Assembly: GCF_003992665.1 (NCBI RefSeq)
Contig: NZ_RZMX01000008.1
Span: 186,001-250,000 of the forward strand
Source: Pelagibacterium montanilacus
Lineage (GTDB): Bacteria; Pseudomonadota; Alphaproteobacteria; Rhizobiales; Devosiaceae
Reading direction: 5' to 3'
Length of the DNA stretch: 64,000 bases
The notes beneath the pieces are model-generated. The model was given only the letters and a program-made list of their open reading frames with translations. It had not been told where the DNA came from and made no database searches. The position numbers were made by a program, and so were the translations under genes. Positions 8,657-17,427 of this stretch are shown one piece after another. The stretch's first letter is position 1. The number at the start of each line of letters is the position of its first letter.

Positions 8657-8714
8657 GAGCATTTCCGGAAACAATGGATCACGTTTCCGGTTCACGGATG
8701 AGACAAATGCCCTA
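8657..8714. repeat. Dispersed palindromic repeat, half copy (copy F)
   Basis: The left half of the repeat family (GAGCATTTCCGGAAAC, then GTTTCCGGTTCACGG, then AGACAAATGCCCTAG) is diverged from the better copies. Its right end coincides with the TAG stop of the DapA-family gene read on the minus strand. The second hairpin of the full element is missing. Confidence 0.5.
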
Positions 8715-9623
8715 GCGGGCCGGCAGGCTCCATCCGACCGCCTTGAGCTCGCCATGCAGGGTGTCGGCCTGCTCGGGCGACAACGCGGTCAGCGGCGGCC
8801 TTACGGCCTCGAGGCGGGCGTCTCCCAGCCCGCGCGCCAGCATCGTCTTGGCCGCGGGGATGAGTGGATACTTGGCGTAGGTGGACCGCACCGCCCCGAC
8901 CTTCGCCTGGAGTGCATCGGCGCCCGGGGTCCCCAGGGCGTCGAGCAGCGCCCGGATGCCGTGGGGGTTTATGTTGCCCGAGGCGCTGATACACCCGGCC
9001 CCGCCCAGCGCGCCGGATTTGACGATGGTGCCTTCCGAGCTTGGGAAAATCCTGAAGCCCTTGAACCGCTTGAGCATGGCTTCGAGATTGTCCCAGTCAC
9101 CCGAACTGTCCTTGATGCCGAGCACGGTATCGGGATAGTCGGCGATCAGCCGCTCGATCAGGTCGTGGGGAATGCCGACGCCGCTGATCTGCGGGATGTG
9201 GTAGAGCCACAGGCCTAGGTCGTCGGAAGCAATGGTGTCGATCACCCTGGCGTACCAGGCATAAAGACCGTCGCTGGAGACGGGCTTGTAATAGAACGGG
9301 GGCAGCGAAAGCACGCCGCCGCACCCCAGCTCCAGCGCGTGCCGGGTGAGGTCGATCGTATCGTTGAACGCGGACGTGCCCACCCCCGGCATCAGCTTTT
9401 CGGCGGGAATGCCGGCCTCGACCAGCGTTTCGAGGGCCTTCCTGCGTTCGAACAGCGACAGCGAGTTCGCTTCGCTCGTCGTGCCCATCACCGCCAGCCC
9501 GTCGGCGCCATTGGCCAGAAGCCATTTGCAGACATCGACATAGGCATCGAGGTCAACCGACAGATCGGCCGTGAACGGTGTGATCGCGGGAACCAGCAAT
9601 CCGCTGAAATAGGTCTTGGTCAT
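8712..9623 (-). CDS. Dihydrodipicolinate synthase / N-acetylneuraminate lyase family aldolase
   Basis: The 303-residue TIM-barrel class I aldolase has GTTSE at 47-51, Tyr141 in LYHIP and Schiff-base Lys171 in LGIKDSSGD. The start MTKTYFSGLLVPAITPF is chosen because the family begins this way. Enzymes of this family make or cleave pyruvate-containing compounds such as 2-keto-3-deoxy sugar acids, hydroxyproline-derived keto acids or dihydrodipicolinate. As the last gene of the TRAP operon, it more likely breaks down the imported acid than makes lysine. The stop codon lies in a repeat copy. Confidence 0.88.
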   Translation of the reverse strand: MTKTYFSGLLVPAITPFTADLSVDLDAYVDVCKWLLANGADGLAVMGTTSEANSLSLFERRKALETLVEAGIPAEKLMPGVGTSAFNDTIDLTRHALELGCGGVLSLPPFYYKPVSSDGLYAWYARVIDTIASDDLGLWLYHIPQISGVGIPHDLIERLIADYPDTVLGIKDSSGDWDNLEAMLKRFKGFRIFPSSEGTIVKSGALGGAGCISASGNINPHGIRALLDALGTPGADALQAKVGAVRSTYAKYPLIPAAKTMLARGLGDARLEAVRPPLTALSPEQADTLHGELKAVGWSLPAR

Positions 9624-9649
9624 CAGGCGTCTTTCCCCGTTTCGACAGG

Positions 9650-9952
9650 TCAGTGCGTGGCGTCGCCGCCCTCTACGATGATGGTCTCGACCTGGCCGGC
9701 ACCATTTTTGCGGAACGCGGCGGCAGCCTGGTACTCCTCGCACTTGTGGCAGTCGTGAGCGGCTTCGAGCGTCGGGAACTCGATGACCACGAACCGGTGG
9801 AAGGTGTCGGGACCTTCGAGGATCTCGAACCGGCCGCCGCGGGCGAGGACTTTACCCCCGAACTTGGCGATGATGGCTGGTACCTGGTCGGTGTACTTCT
9901 TGTACTCGACGGGATCGATGATGCGCGAACGGGCGACCCAATATGCGGGCAT
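9650..9952 (-). CDS. DUF1330 family protein
   Basis: This is a 100-residue ferredoxin-like dimeric alpha-beta barrel protein. MPAYWVARSRIIDPVEYKKY and the FHRFVVIEFPTLEAAHDCHKCEEYQAA segment are typical of DUF1330. The start follows a strong CAGGAGAC site. It lies between the TRAP large permease and the aldolase, with 20 and 26 bp gaps, in the same operon. No catalytic role is established for the family; small stress-responsive barrels of this type often accompany catabolic enzymes. Confidence 0.85.
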   Translation of the reverse strand: MPAYWVARSRIIDPVEYKKYTDQVPAIIAKFGGKVLARGGRFEILEGPDTFHRFVVIEFPTLEAAHDCHKCEEYQAAAAFRKNGAGQVETIIVEGGDATH

Positions 9953-9972
9953 GAGCAGCGGTCTCCTGAAGT

Positions 9973-11325
9973 TTAGCTGAGGCTCGGCAGCCAGGTGGCC
10001 ACCTGCGGGAAGGCGATGATCACGACGACCAGGCCGATCATGAGGAACCAGAACGGAATGGTGCCGCGGAAGATTTCGAAGACTGGTATGTTCTCTTCGG
10101 GCAACGCGGCCTTGACGGTATAGACCAGGATTCCGAAGGGCGGCGTCAGCAGCCCCGCTTCGATGGCGATGATGCCCATGATGGCAAAGGCCAGTGGATC
10201 GATGCCAATGGCCACAGCCACCGGAGCGAAGATCGGCACCGTCAGAAGGATGATCGAAATCGAGTCGATCAGGCACCCCAGCACCAGCCAGATCAGAATC
10301 ATGACCCCCAGGATCATCAGCGGCGTCAGCGGGGAATTGACCAGCAGGGTCTCGATGCCTCCGGTGACCCCGGTGAGCGAGAGCACGCGGGCATACAGCT
10401 GTGCCATGACAAGCAGCAGCAGCAGCGGCGCCGATGTCCGGCCGACCGAAAGGATAACCTCGAAGATTTCGCGGGGCTTCATGCCGCGCAGCAGCGCGAT
10501 CACCAGACCGGCCGCCGCCCCCACGCCTGCGCCCTCGGTGGGGGTGAAAAAGCCCAGCCAGATACCGAAGAGGATGCCGAGGACCAGTGCGACCACCGCA
10601 AGTGTGCCCACCAGCGCGCCGGCCATATCGGCGTCGTCCTCGCGTTCACGCTCGGCGGCAGCTTCCACGGCAACGGCATCCGCGTCCTTGCGCAGCTTCC
10701 CGACCCGCTCGGGGCTCCTGATGGCGGTAAAGATGATGTACCCCATATAGGCCACTGTAAGCAGCAGGCCGGGGATGATGCCGGCAAGGAACAGCCGTCC
10801 GATGGATTGCTCGGTGAGCACGGCCCAGACGATGAGCAGCACGGAGGGCGGGATGAGCATGCCAAGGCACGAACTGCCCGCGACGCAAGAGAGCGAAAGC
10901 ATGCGCTCATAGCCATACCGCTTCATCTGCGGATAGGCGATCCGCGAAAACGCGGCAGCCGCAGCCACCGACACCCCGGTGACGAAGGCGAAGATGGCGT
11001 TGGCGATCACGGTCGCGACGCCCAGATGCCCTGGCAGCCAGCGCGTCAATCGGTTGACCAGCCGGAAGAGGTCGCCCGCCACCCCGCTTCGGGCGAGAAA
11101 CTCGCCCATGAGCATGAAGAGCGGAATCACCGCGAAGATATAGCCGCGAATGGCGACATAGGCCGTGGTCGAGAGAAACTCGAAAATGACGTCGAAATTG
11201 CCCTGCATCATGATGTAGAGGCCAACGCCCGCCGTCACCCCCAGGGCCACGGCGATGTGCACCCCCAGAAAGACGAGACCGAGCAGCAGCCCGATGATGA
11301 GGATCATTTGCCCTGCGTCAAACAT
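9973..11325 (-). CDS. dctM: TRAP transporter large permease subunit DctM (system 1)
   Basis: The 450-residue, highly hydrophobic inner-membrane protein has DctM features: VIPLFMLMGEFLARSG, VTGVSVAAAAAFSRIAYPQMKRYGY, PPSVLLIVWAVLTEQSIG, FFTPTEGAGVGA and EAGLLTPPFGILVY. It forms the Na+-driven transport channel with DctQ. The true start MFDAGQMILIIG overlaps the dctQ end by 8 bp; the longer frame is antisense-style extension. A hydrophilic acidic loop (EREREDDADM region) sits between helices. It is followed by DUF1330 and aldolase genes. Confidence 0.95.
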   Translation of the reverse strand: MFDAGQMILIIGLLLGLVFLGVHIAVALGVTAGVGLYIMMQGNFDVIFEFLSTTAYVAIRGYIFAVIPLFMLMGEFLARSGVAGDLFRLVNRLTRWLPGHLGVATVIANAIFAFVTGVSVAAAAAFSRIAYPQMKRYGYERMLSLSCVAGSSCLGMLIPPSVLLIVWAVLTEQSIGRLFLAGIIPGLLLTVAYMGYIIFTAIRSPERVGKLRKDADAVAVEAAAEREREDDADMAGALVGTLAVVALVLGILFGIWLGFFTPTEGAGVGAAAGLVIALLRGMKPREIFEVILSVGRTSAPLLLLLVMAQLYARVLSLTGVTGGIETLLVNSPLTPLMILGVMILIWLVLGCLIDSISIILLTVPIFAPVAVAIGIDPLAFAIMGIIAIEAGLLTPPFGILVYTVKAALPEENIPVFEIFRGTIPFWFLMIGLVVVIIAFPQVATWLPSLS

Positions 11326-11857
11326 GGTTCGGGTCCTGGTATTCTTCAGCCAGAGCCAGCGGCGCTTCCCGGCCGGTGGCAACTGCTTTGAGGTGCTGCA
11401 GGGTAAGGAGAATATAGGCAACCATTGCCAAAGCGGTCCCCACGAAGACCGTGAGGCGTTCCGGCCAGATCGGGATGCGCAGAGCCCCCTCCCCTTCAAA
11501 ACTGCCGAAGGTCCAGGCATTGACAAAGCCCGTGTAGCTTCCGCGCATCAAAAAGAAGAACAGCACGACGCCGAGCAAGGACGCCAGCGCCGCCAGCAGC
11601 GAGCGCAATCGCTGGGGCATGGCGTCGGTGATCAGCGTCACCTGCATCATGCCCCCGCTCACGATGGCGTAGGTCACCTGCAGATAGCAGATCACCACGA
11701 TGGCACTCGCGACGATTTCGGGCGTGCCACGCAGGGGCCGATTGAACACCGAGCGTCCGATAACATCGAAAACGACTACGAACGCCAGCCCCATCGCAAG
11801 GACGGAGGCCACGACCAGCAGCGTACGCGCCACAAAACCCAGAGCTCTCGACAGCAT
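11318..11857 (-). CDS. dctQ: TRAP transporter small permease subunit DctQ (system 1)
   Basis: The 179-residue protein has four predicted membrane segments (about 8-30, 45-68, 85-110, 130-155) and the FDVIGRSVFNRPLRGTPEI motif that identifies DctQ subunits. It bridges the binding protein and DctM. It starts behind GGAGG and overlaps dctM. A terminator hairpin separates it from dctP, so it is probably made at lower levels than the binding protein. Confidence 0.92.
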   Translation of the reverse strand: MLSRALGFVARTLLVVASVLAMGLAFVVVFDVIGRSVFNRPLRGTPEIVASAIVVICYLQVTYAIVSGGMMQVTLITDAMPQRLRSLLAALASLLGVVLFFFLMRGSYTGFVNAWTFGSFEGEGALRIPIWPERLTVFVGTALAMVAYILLTLQHLKAVATGREAPLALAEEYQDPNHV

Positions 11858-11870
11858 TCAAGCCTCCGCT

Positions 11871-11906
11871 CGGAAAAAATGGCCGGGATCCTCAAGGATC
11901 CCGGCC
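11871..11906 (-). terminator. Intercistronic terminator between dctP and dctQ
   Basis: On the minus strand GGCCGGGATCC, loop TTGA and GGATCCCGGCC form an 11-bp perfect stem followed by ATTTTTT. It lies after the dctP stop. Partial termination here would give more binding protein than membrane subunits, as is common for binding-protein-dependent transporters. Confidence 0.75.
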
Positions 11907-11919
11907 CAGTACGGCAATA

Positions 11920-12990
11920 TCAGTCGATCTCGTAACGGACCGGCCACTCGTAGCCGAGCACTTCGGCCTCATCGAGCGCGATGTTGAGGACCTGGGAACC
12001 CGGCTGACCGGCAGCGTCGAGCTCGTTGGCCATTTCCTGGGGCCATCCGGCGAGCGAATTGGCCCAGGTCTCGCGAACGTCGTCGGAGATTTCCCACACA
12101 TTGGAGCCGAGCTCTTCGAGCTCTGCGATCTGTGCGGCATAATCCTCTTCGTTCACCGTGCCGGTCATCTCCTCGTATTCGCGTCCGACTTCCAGAATGA
12201 TCTCCTGGACTTCCGGCGGCAGGCTGTTGAGCCGGTTCTGGTTCATCGTCAGGCCGTGCCAGGTGATCGAACCAAAGCCCGTCTCGGCGTAATTGTCGGC
12301 AACTTCATAGAGACGGAAGTTGATGACACCCGAGGGGAACATGATCCAGCCGTTGTAAACGCCGGTCTGGAGCGAAGTGTAGGCGTCGACGAGCGAGGAC
12401 TGCACGGGCACCACGCCCGCATATTCCAGCCATTTCAGGTTAAGCCCGGCACCGGCGATCCGCTGCCCCTGAAGATCCTCGACGGTTTCCCACTCGAAGT
12501 TGGTCACGAGGTTATAGCCATTGTCGGCGATCAGCCCGAGAAGCGTCTGGCCGAAGCGCTGCTCGAACGTGCCTTCGAGTTCGGGCACCTGATCGTAGAC
12601 CGCGCGAGCGAGCGTCACGCTTTCGACCGGGCTCATCGTGCCGAACGGCAGCATGACCTGGAAGGCATGCAGCGGCAGGTTCGATGCCTCAAAGCAGAAG
12701 CAGAAGCCGCCGATGTCGATCACGCCAGACTGAACGCCCTCGAGCGTGTCGGAAACGCTGACCATCGAGCCGCCATAGCCCTCGATGAAGGAAACGGTGT
12801 GATCGGTGCGCTCTGCGACCCGGGCCTCGACCTCGGGAACGAAGAACTCGCTCATCAGCCGGACGTAGGTATTCACGTCCGGATGGCCTGACGCGATACG
12901 CAGAGTGAAGTCTTCGGCCATTGCTGTAGCGCTCATGCCGGCGGTGAACACGGCCGCCATCAGGCCGCTCTTGAGTGCGAGATGTTTCAT
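11920..12990 (-). CDS. dctP: TRAP transporter substrate-binding protein DctP (system 1)
   Basis: The 356-residue periplasmic protein has a Sec signal peptide ending AMA at residue 25. FTLRIASGHP opens the mature fold, and the later EWETVEDLQGQRIAGAGLNLKWLEYAGVVPV region is where TRAP binding proteins hold the substrate carboxylate (usually an arginine). Mature sequence is acidic. An unusual GGFCFCFE stretch (Cys97, Cys99) recurs in the second DctP of this window. It heads the leftward operon and is divergent from the GntR gene. Ligand is probably an organic acid, not identifiable here. Confidence 0.93.
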   Translation of the reverse strand: MKHLALKSGLMAAVFTAGMSATAMAEDFTLRIASGHPDVNTYVRLMSEFFVPEVEARVAERTDHTVSFIEGYGGSMVSVSDTLEGVQSGVIDIGGFCFCFEASNLPLHAFQVMLPFGTMSPVESVTLARAVYDQVPELEGTFEQRFGQTLLGLIADNGYNLVTNFEWETVEDLQGQRIAGAGLNLKWLEYAGVVPVQSSLVDAYTSLQTGVYNGWIMFPSGVINFRLYEVADNYAETGFGSITWHGLTMNQNRLNSLPPEVQEIILEVGREYEEMTGTVNEEDYAAQIAELEELGSNVWEISDDVRETWANSLAGWPQEMANELDAAGQPGSQVLNIALDEAEVLGYEWPVRYEID

Positions 12991-13066
12991 GGTTCTTCCC
13001 TCTCTCCCAGAGCCTGACGCTAACGCTGACAGGCTGTGCGCTGAAATTCCAAACTCTATGGGTCAA

Positions 13067-13134
13067 TGTCAACTGAAATATTAAACTTGACAGCTTGCGG
13101 AAAGCCGACATGATCTGGTCACTCTGTATTATAC
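13067..13134. promoter_or_regulatory. Divergent promoter region with operator-like inverted repeats
   Basis: Between dctP and the GntR gene there is TGTCAA at 13067-13072 mirrored by TTGACA at 13087-13092 (14-bp gap), and the palindrome GTAT-T-ATAC at 13126-13134. The second resembles the GTnTAC-type half-sites used by FCD-class GntR regulators and lies 46 bp before the gntR start. A role in autoregulation and dctP control is inference. Confidence 0.35.
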
Positions 13135-13180
13135 CCGGAAAACGGGGATTTTTCGGCGATTTTAACGAGGAACGACCGGA

Positions 13181-13861
13181 GTGCTGGACGGCAAACAGGG
13201 CGATCTGGTTCGCAACAGTGTATATCAGAAGCTCCGCAGCGACGTGCTCTCATGCGCGTTGCGGCCGGGCCAGATGCTCCAGGAAAAGGAGCTGGTCGAC
13301 CGGTTCTCGGTCAGCCGCTCCCCGATCCGCGACGCACTGCTCAAGCTTGAAGAACAGGGCCTTGTGGAGGTCATGCCCCGCAAGGGCTATCGCGTGCGCC
13401 GCATCGATCTGAGCGATGTGCGTGACATGTATAGCGTGCGCCACATGCTCGAGCGCGAGACCGTCTCCATGATGATCGAGACCGCCAGCGACGATGTGAT
13501 GGAAGGGCTGGAAGCCTTCCGCACGCTTGAGCGCGCGCCCGATCTCGGCCAGTGGATTTCCTACAACCGCAATTTCCACCTTTATATCGCGCTCAATTGC
13601 GGCAATGCGCGGCTAGCGCGGCTGTCCCAGGACATGATCGAGGAATTCGACCGGCTGACCTATGTCAGCGTCACCAGTTCGTCCGACCTGTCCCTGGACG
13701 TCTTCGTGCGCGAGCACGGGGGAATCATCGATGCCCTCAAGGCCCGCAACAAGCGCCAGGCCATTTCTCAGGCCAAGGATCATATTGAGCGGTCCCGCCG
13801 CCGGGTGATGAACAGCCTTGAGACATTTTCCGTTGTCGACACCAATCCGGAGACCAGATGA
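13181..13861 (+). CDS. GntR family transcriptional regulator, FadR/FCD subfamily
   Basis: The 226-residue protein has a winged helix at about 12-75 (VYQKLRSDVLSCALRPGQ, then EKELVDRFSVSRSPIRDALLKLEEQGLVEVMPRKGYRV) and an FCD ligand domain to about 215, including the metal-binding histidines in NFHLYIAL and EHGGIIDAL. It begins with GTG after AACGAGG. It is divergent from the TRAP operon and 1 bp upstream of the quinone reductase, so it likely controls both. The GntR at 47049-47729 is a close paralogue of the same length. Confidence 0.9.
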   Translation: MLDGKQGDLVRNSVYQKLRSDVLSCALRPGQMLQEKELVDRFSVSRSPIRDALLKLEEQGLVEVMPRKGYRVRRIDLSDVRDMYSVRHMLERETVSMMIETASDDVMEGLEAFRTLERAPDLGQWISYNRNFHLYIALNCGNARLARLSQDMIEEFDRLTYVSVTSSSDLSLDVFVREHGGIIDALKARNKRQAISQAKDHIERSRRRVMNSLETFSVVDTNPETR

Positions 13862-13862
13862 G

Positions 13863-14840
13863 ATGAAGGCTCAAGCCATCCAGATCGACCAGCCAGGGGC
13901 GGCAGACGTCATGACCCTGCGCGAGATCGACGTGCCCGCACCCGGCCAGGGCGAAGTGCAGGTGCGCCAAGTCGTCTGCGGGGTCAATTATCTCGATATC
14001 TACCAGCGCAGCGGCTCGTATTCGAACCCCATGCCCATGGGCATGGGCAACGAAGCCGCCGGCACGGTCGAAGCCGTTGGGCCCGATGTGGTCGGGGTCT
14101 CGATAGGCGACCGGGTCGTCTATCAGGGTGGCAGCGCTGGCGCCTATGCGTCCTTGCGCAACGTCCTCAGCAACAGGGTGGTGCACATCCCTGAGGGCGT
14201 GAGCGAACAAGACGCGGCGGCAACGCTTCTCAAGGGCATGACCGTCGAATACCTGCTCGATCGCTGCGTGCGGCTCGAAAAGGGCGACATGGCCCTGATG
14301 TACGCCGCCGGCGGCGGCGTCGGGCTGCTCGCCGGCCAGTGGGCCCGCGCCCGCGGGTTCCGACTGATCGGGGTCGCCTCGGGTGCCGACAAGTGCGAGC
14401 TGGCGCGCGCGAGCGGCTACCACGCGGTCATCGATCGCTCGTCCGAGACCATCGTGGAGCGGATCAAGGAACTCACCGACGGCAAGGGCCTGCCCGTGGT
14501 TTTTGATTCGATCGGCAAGGCGACCTTCGAGACAACGCTCGACTGCCTCGCGCCGCGCGGCTACTTCGTCTCGTTCGGCGCCACCTCAGGCCCTCCGCCC
14601 GCAGTCGCAGCATCGGAGTTGCAAAAGCGCGGCTCGCTCTACTTCACCCGCCCGACGCTGGTGACCTATTGCGGAACGCCAGAACTTTACGCCGCCTCGG
14701 CGAGCAAGGTCATGGCCCTGCTCGAGAGCGGAGATCTCAAGCCCCATATCGGCCAGCGCTACCCGCTGGCCCAAGCCGCCCAGGCGCATCTCGACCTCGA
14801 GGGAGGAAAGACGACCGGGGCCACGCTGCTGACAATCTGA
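13863..14840 (+). CDS. NADPH:quinone reductase-like medium-chain dehydrogenase
   Basis: The 325-residue zinc-free medium-chain reductase of the Qor type has NYLDIYQRSGSY, GNEAAGTVEAVG, and the NADPH-binding MYAAGGGVGLLAGQWA at 147-162. The start MKAQAIQ is 1 bp after the gntR stop; the longer frame from 13818 overlaps gntR. Such enzymes reduce quinones or activated enones with NADPH. As the first gene after the regulator it may reduce an unsaturated intermediate of the substrate imported by TRAP system 1. Confidence 0.85.
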   Translation: MKAQAIQIDQPGAADVMTLREIDVPAPGQGEVQVRQVVCGVNYLDIYQRSGSYSNPMPMGMGNEAAGTVEAVGPDVVGVSIGDRVVYQGGSAGAYASLRNVLSNRVVHIPEGVSEQDAAATLLKGMTVEYLLDRCVRLEKGDMALMYAAGGGVGLLAGQWARARGFRLIGVASGADKCELARASGYHAVIDRSSETIVERIKELTDGKGLPVVFDSIGKATFETTLDCLAPRGYFVSFGATSGPPPAVAASELQKRGSLYFTRPTLVTYCGTPELYAASASKVMALLESGDLKPHIGQRYPLAQAAQAHLDLEGGKTTGATLLTI

Positions 14841-14862
14841 CTGTCGAAGAGGAGACGATATC

Positions 14863-15282
14863 ATGAGCGACGATCGCTATTCAGACTGGCCCGAAGGGGC
14901 GCGCGAGGACATGGAAGCCAACCGCTTCAGCGGCTGCGTGGGCAGCGTGCTGGTGTCGGAGACCGACGAGGTCCGGGTCTGGCACCTCCACCTGCCCGCC
15001 GGCAAGCGCTGCAACTTCCACCGCCACGTCCTGAACTACTTCTGGACCTGCCACAACCACGGCAAGGCCCGTGGCTATTTCGAGGACGGCACGATCAAGG
15101 ACGTCACCCACTTCCCCGGCGACACCAGGCACTTCGTGTTCCCCAAGGACAAATACCTGCTCCACAGCGTCGAGAACATCGGGGACACCGACCTTTTGTT
15201 CACCACGGTCGAACTCAAGTGCCTGAGCGAAAACGAGCCCCTGCCGATCCCCGATGGGGTCCGGCTTCAGGCTGCAGCGTAA
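14863..15282 (+). CDS. Small cupin-fold protein, unknown substrate
   Basis: The 139-residue protein has a single cupin-like beta barrel: VRVWHLHLPAGKRCNFHRHVLNYFWTCHNHGKARGYFEDG carries candidate metal ligands His53 and His55, and FPKDKYLLHSVENIGDTDLLFTTVEL forms the second cupin motif. It starts behind GAGGAGACG, 22 bp after the quinone reductase, in the same operon as the zinc dehydrogenase. Single cupins of this kind are isomerases, dioxygenases or lyases; I cannot choose. Confidence 0.75.
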   Translation: MSDDRYSDWPEGAREDMEANRFSGCVGSVLVSETDEVRVWHLHLPAGKRCNFHRHVLNYFWTCHNHGKARGYFEDGTIKDVTHFPGDTRHFVFPKDKYLLHSVENIGDTDLLFTTVELKCLSENEPLPIPDGVRLQAAA

Positions 15283-15309
15283 CGATAGCAAGAGAGGACG
15301 CACACACAT

Positions 15310-16446
15310 ATGTACGCCCCGCAAGGAGTAAAGACGGACCCATCGATGCCCGTGCCCGAGACGATGAAGGCATGGGTCCTTGGCGATCCCGACCAGCTGC
15401 ATCGGATCGAAAAGGACACGCCGGTGCCCGGCAAGGCCGAGGTGCTGGTGCGCGTCGACGCGATCGCGATCTGCGCCACCGACCTTGATGTCATTTCCGA
15501 GGGCCCGCCGGCAATGATCGAGGGCGGCGCCCCGTTCAACAAGAACTTTACGCCCGGCCATGAATACATGGGCACGGTCGCCGCGCTCGGGCCAGGGGTG
15601 GACGAGTTCGAGATCGGCCAGCGCGTGACCGTCGAGATTCATGCCGGCTGCGGCCAGTGCAAGCGCTGCCGCATGGGCATGTACACCTCGTGCCTGAACT
15701 ACGGCATGAACTATGGCGAACTCAACAAGGGCCACCGGGCCAATGGGTTCACCAGCAATGGCGGCTTTGCCTCTTACGCGATCAATAACATCAACACGCT
15801 GACCAAGATCAGCGACGAGATGACCGACGAGGAAGCCACGCTGGTGGTGACCGCGGGCACGTCCATGTACGGACTAACCGAACTGGGCGGCCTTATCGCC
15901 GGGGAGAGCGTCGTGGTCAGCGGCCCGGGGCCCATCGGTCTTCTCGGCGTTGCCGTTGCCAAGTCGCTGGGCGCCTATCCGGTGATCCTCACCGGCACGC
16001 GCGACAATCGGCTCGCGGTGGGCAAGGAACTCGGTGCCGACCACGTCATCAATGTGCGCAACGAAGATCCCGTCGAGGCGGTCCAGAAGATCATGGGCGG
16101 CAAGGGCGTGGATTATGTGGTGGAGTGCTCGGGCGCACCCGGCGCCATCAACCAGGGGGGCCGGATGGTCAACCGCGGGGGCAAGATCTGTCTCGCCGCC
16201 TTCCCCCACGAGCCGGACATGATCGATGTCGCGCATCTGGTGCGCAACAACATCTACATCTACGGCATCCGGGGCGAAGGCAAGAGCGCCACGACCCGCG
16301 CGCACGCCTTCATGGCCGCCAAGCGCTTCGATGCCACCAAGATCCACACCCACACCTTCGACATGGAGGAGTTGCCCACCGCACTCCGCTATGCCCGGGA
16401 GCGGATCGAGGACGCCATCAAGGTGGTGGTCAAGAACCCGCGCTAG
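15310..16446 (+). CDS. Zinc-dependent alcohol dehydrogenase (medium-chain, sorbitol/threonine dehydrogenase-like)
   Basis: The 378-residue enzyme has catalytic zinc ligands Cys55 (CATD) and His84-Glu85 (PGHEYMG), structural zinc cysteines at 114, 117, 120 and 128, and the Rossmann turn SGPGPIGLLG. It oxidises a secondary alcohol with NAD(P)+. An AGAGAGG site precedes the first ATG; a later in-frame ATG (MPVPETMKAW) is a possible alternative start. It ends the GntR operon, and its TAG stop is the first triplet of a dispersed repeat. Confidence 0.9.
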   Translation: MYAPQGVKTDPSMPVPETMKAWVLGDPDQLHRIEKDTPVPGKAEVLVRVDAIAICATDLDVISEGPPAMIEGGAPFNKNFTPGHEYMGTVAALGPGVDEFEIGQRVTVEIHAGCGQCKRCRMGMYTSCLNYGMNYGELNKGHRANGFTSNGGFASYAINNINTLTKISDEMTDEEATLVVTAGTSMYGLTELGGLIAGESVVVSGPGPIGLLGVAVAKSLGAYPVILTGTRDNRLAVGKELGADHVINVRNEDPVEAVQKIMGGKGVDYVVECSGAPGAINQGGRMVNRGGKICLAAFPHEPDMIDVAHLVRNNIYIYGIRGEGKSATTRAHAFMAAKRFDATKIHTHTFDMEELPTALRYARERIEDAIKVVVKNPR

Positions 16447-16550
16447 AGTGTTTCCAGAAAAAGTGGAAACACTTTTTCGGTTCGGAAACGCGACAAATCA
16501 AAGACTTAGAGCTCCTGTTCTGATTCAGTCAGAACAGGATATGCTCTAGC
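16444..16550. repeat. Dispersed palindromic repeat, full copy (copy A)
   Basis: This is the best-preserved copy, bounded by CTAGAG and CTCTAG. It has two hairpins: GTGTTTCC/GGAAACAC near the left end, and CCTGTTCTGA/TCAGAACAGG (16514-16538) near the right. Between them runs CGGTTCGGAAACGCGACAAA. The left tip provides the TAG stop codon of the zinc dehydrogenase. Related copies are at 8657, 20170, 35205, 47727, 48800 and 52866. Confidence 0.8.
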
Positions 16551-16571
16551 GCTGGTCACAATCGACGCAGG

Positions 16572-16599
16572 TACGGGCGGTCCAGAGGGGCCGCCCGTA
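16572..16599 (+). terminator. Hairpin between convergent genes, weak terminator
   Basis: TACGGGCGG pairs with CCGCCCGTA across a 10-base loop, followed by ATTGGTTT on the plus strand. It lies after the zinc dehydrogenase and before the convergent SDR stop. The T-run is poor, so termination is uncertain. Confidence 0.4.
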
Positions 16600-16634
16600 T
16601 TGGTTTCAGATGATTGGCAATCAGCCCGCTTCGA

Positions 16635-17402
16635 TCAGTCGGCCGTCCAGCCGCCATCGATCAGCATGGAGCTGCCGGTGACCAGTCCCGAGGCGTCCGA
16701 AGCCAGGTACAGCACCGCCCCCATCACATCCGCGACTTCACCCACCCGTCCGAGCTTGATCTTCTCGAGCAGCCATTTGCGCCGCTCGGGGTTGTCGAAG
16801 GTCGACTGGGTCAGCGGGGTGAGGATGAAGGTCGGGCAGATCGTGTTGACCCGGATCCCGTGCTTGCCCCACTCGATCGCCATGGCCTTGGTCATGCCTT
16901 CCACGGCGAACTTGGTGGCGCAATAGACCGCGCGGTCGAGACCGCCCACATGGCCCATCTGGCTCGAGATCTGGATGATCGAGCCCGGACGCCCGGCCTC
17001 GATCAGGGACTTGGCCACCGTCTGCGCCGCAAAATAGGCGCCTCGGACATTGACCGCGGCCACCGCATCGAAATCCTCGGGCAATGTCTCGAGCGAGGGC
17101 CCGTGCCGGGCGATTCCGGCGGCATTGACGAGGATGTCAAACGGACCCTTCTCGGCCACCACCCGCTGGACCGCCGCAACGTCTGCGACGTCGAGAACGA
17201 CAGCCTCCACATCGGCACCGCTCGCGGCGAGCGCTTCGGCGGCCTCTTCGAGCCGGTCCTTGCCCCGGGCCGCCAAGACGACCCGGGCTCCGGCGCCGGC
17301 CAAGGCAACGGCGGCGCCGAGCCCGATTCCGGACGAGGCGCCTGTGACCAGCGCCGTCCGTCCCTCCAGGCTGAGGGACGGCATCTTGGGCAATTCCGTC
17401 AT
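16635..17402 (-). CDS. Short-chain dehydrogenase/reductase (SDR)
   Basis: The 255-residue classical SDR has TGASSGIG at 20-27, NAAG, Ser147, Tyr160 and Lys164 (YCATK), and a C-terminal VTGSSMLIDGGWTAD that is standard for the family. The start MTELPKM follows a consensus AAGGAGGAT site. It lies 25 bp downstream of the HisD-like gene, so the two dehydrogenases probably act in one pathway on an alcohol or polyol. Confidence 0.9.
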   Translation of the reverse strand: MTELPKMPSLSLEGRTALVTGASSGIGLGAAVALAGAGARVVLAARGKDRLEEAAEALAASGADVEAVVLDVADVAAVQRVVAEKGPFDILVNAAGIARHGPSLETLPEDFDAVAAVNVRGAYFAAQTVAKSLIEAGRPGSIIQISSQMGHVGGLDRAVYCATKFAVEGMTKAMAIEWGKHGIRVNTICPTFILTPLTQSTFDNPERRKWLLEKIKLGRVGEVADVMGAVLYLASDASGLVTGSSMLIDGGWTAD

Positions 17403-17427
17403 TGCGTGATCCTCCTTCGATGATCGC

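Noticed and set aside
13087-13132. TTGACA and TATTAT as a promoter pair upstream of gntR
   Set aside because: The boxes are 34 bp apart, about twice the normal spacing, so they do not form one sigma-70 promoter.
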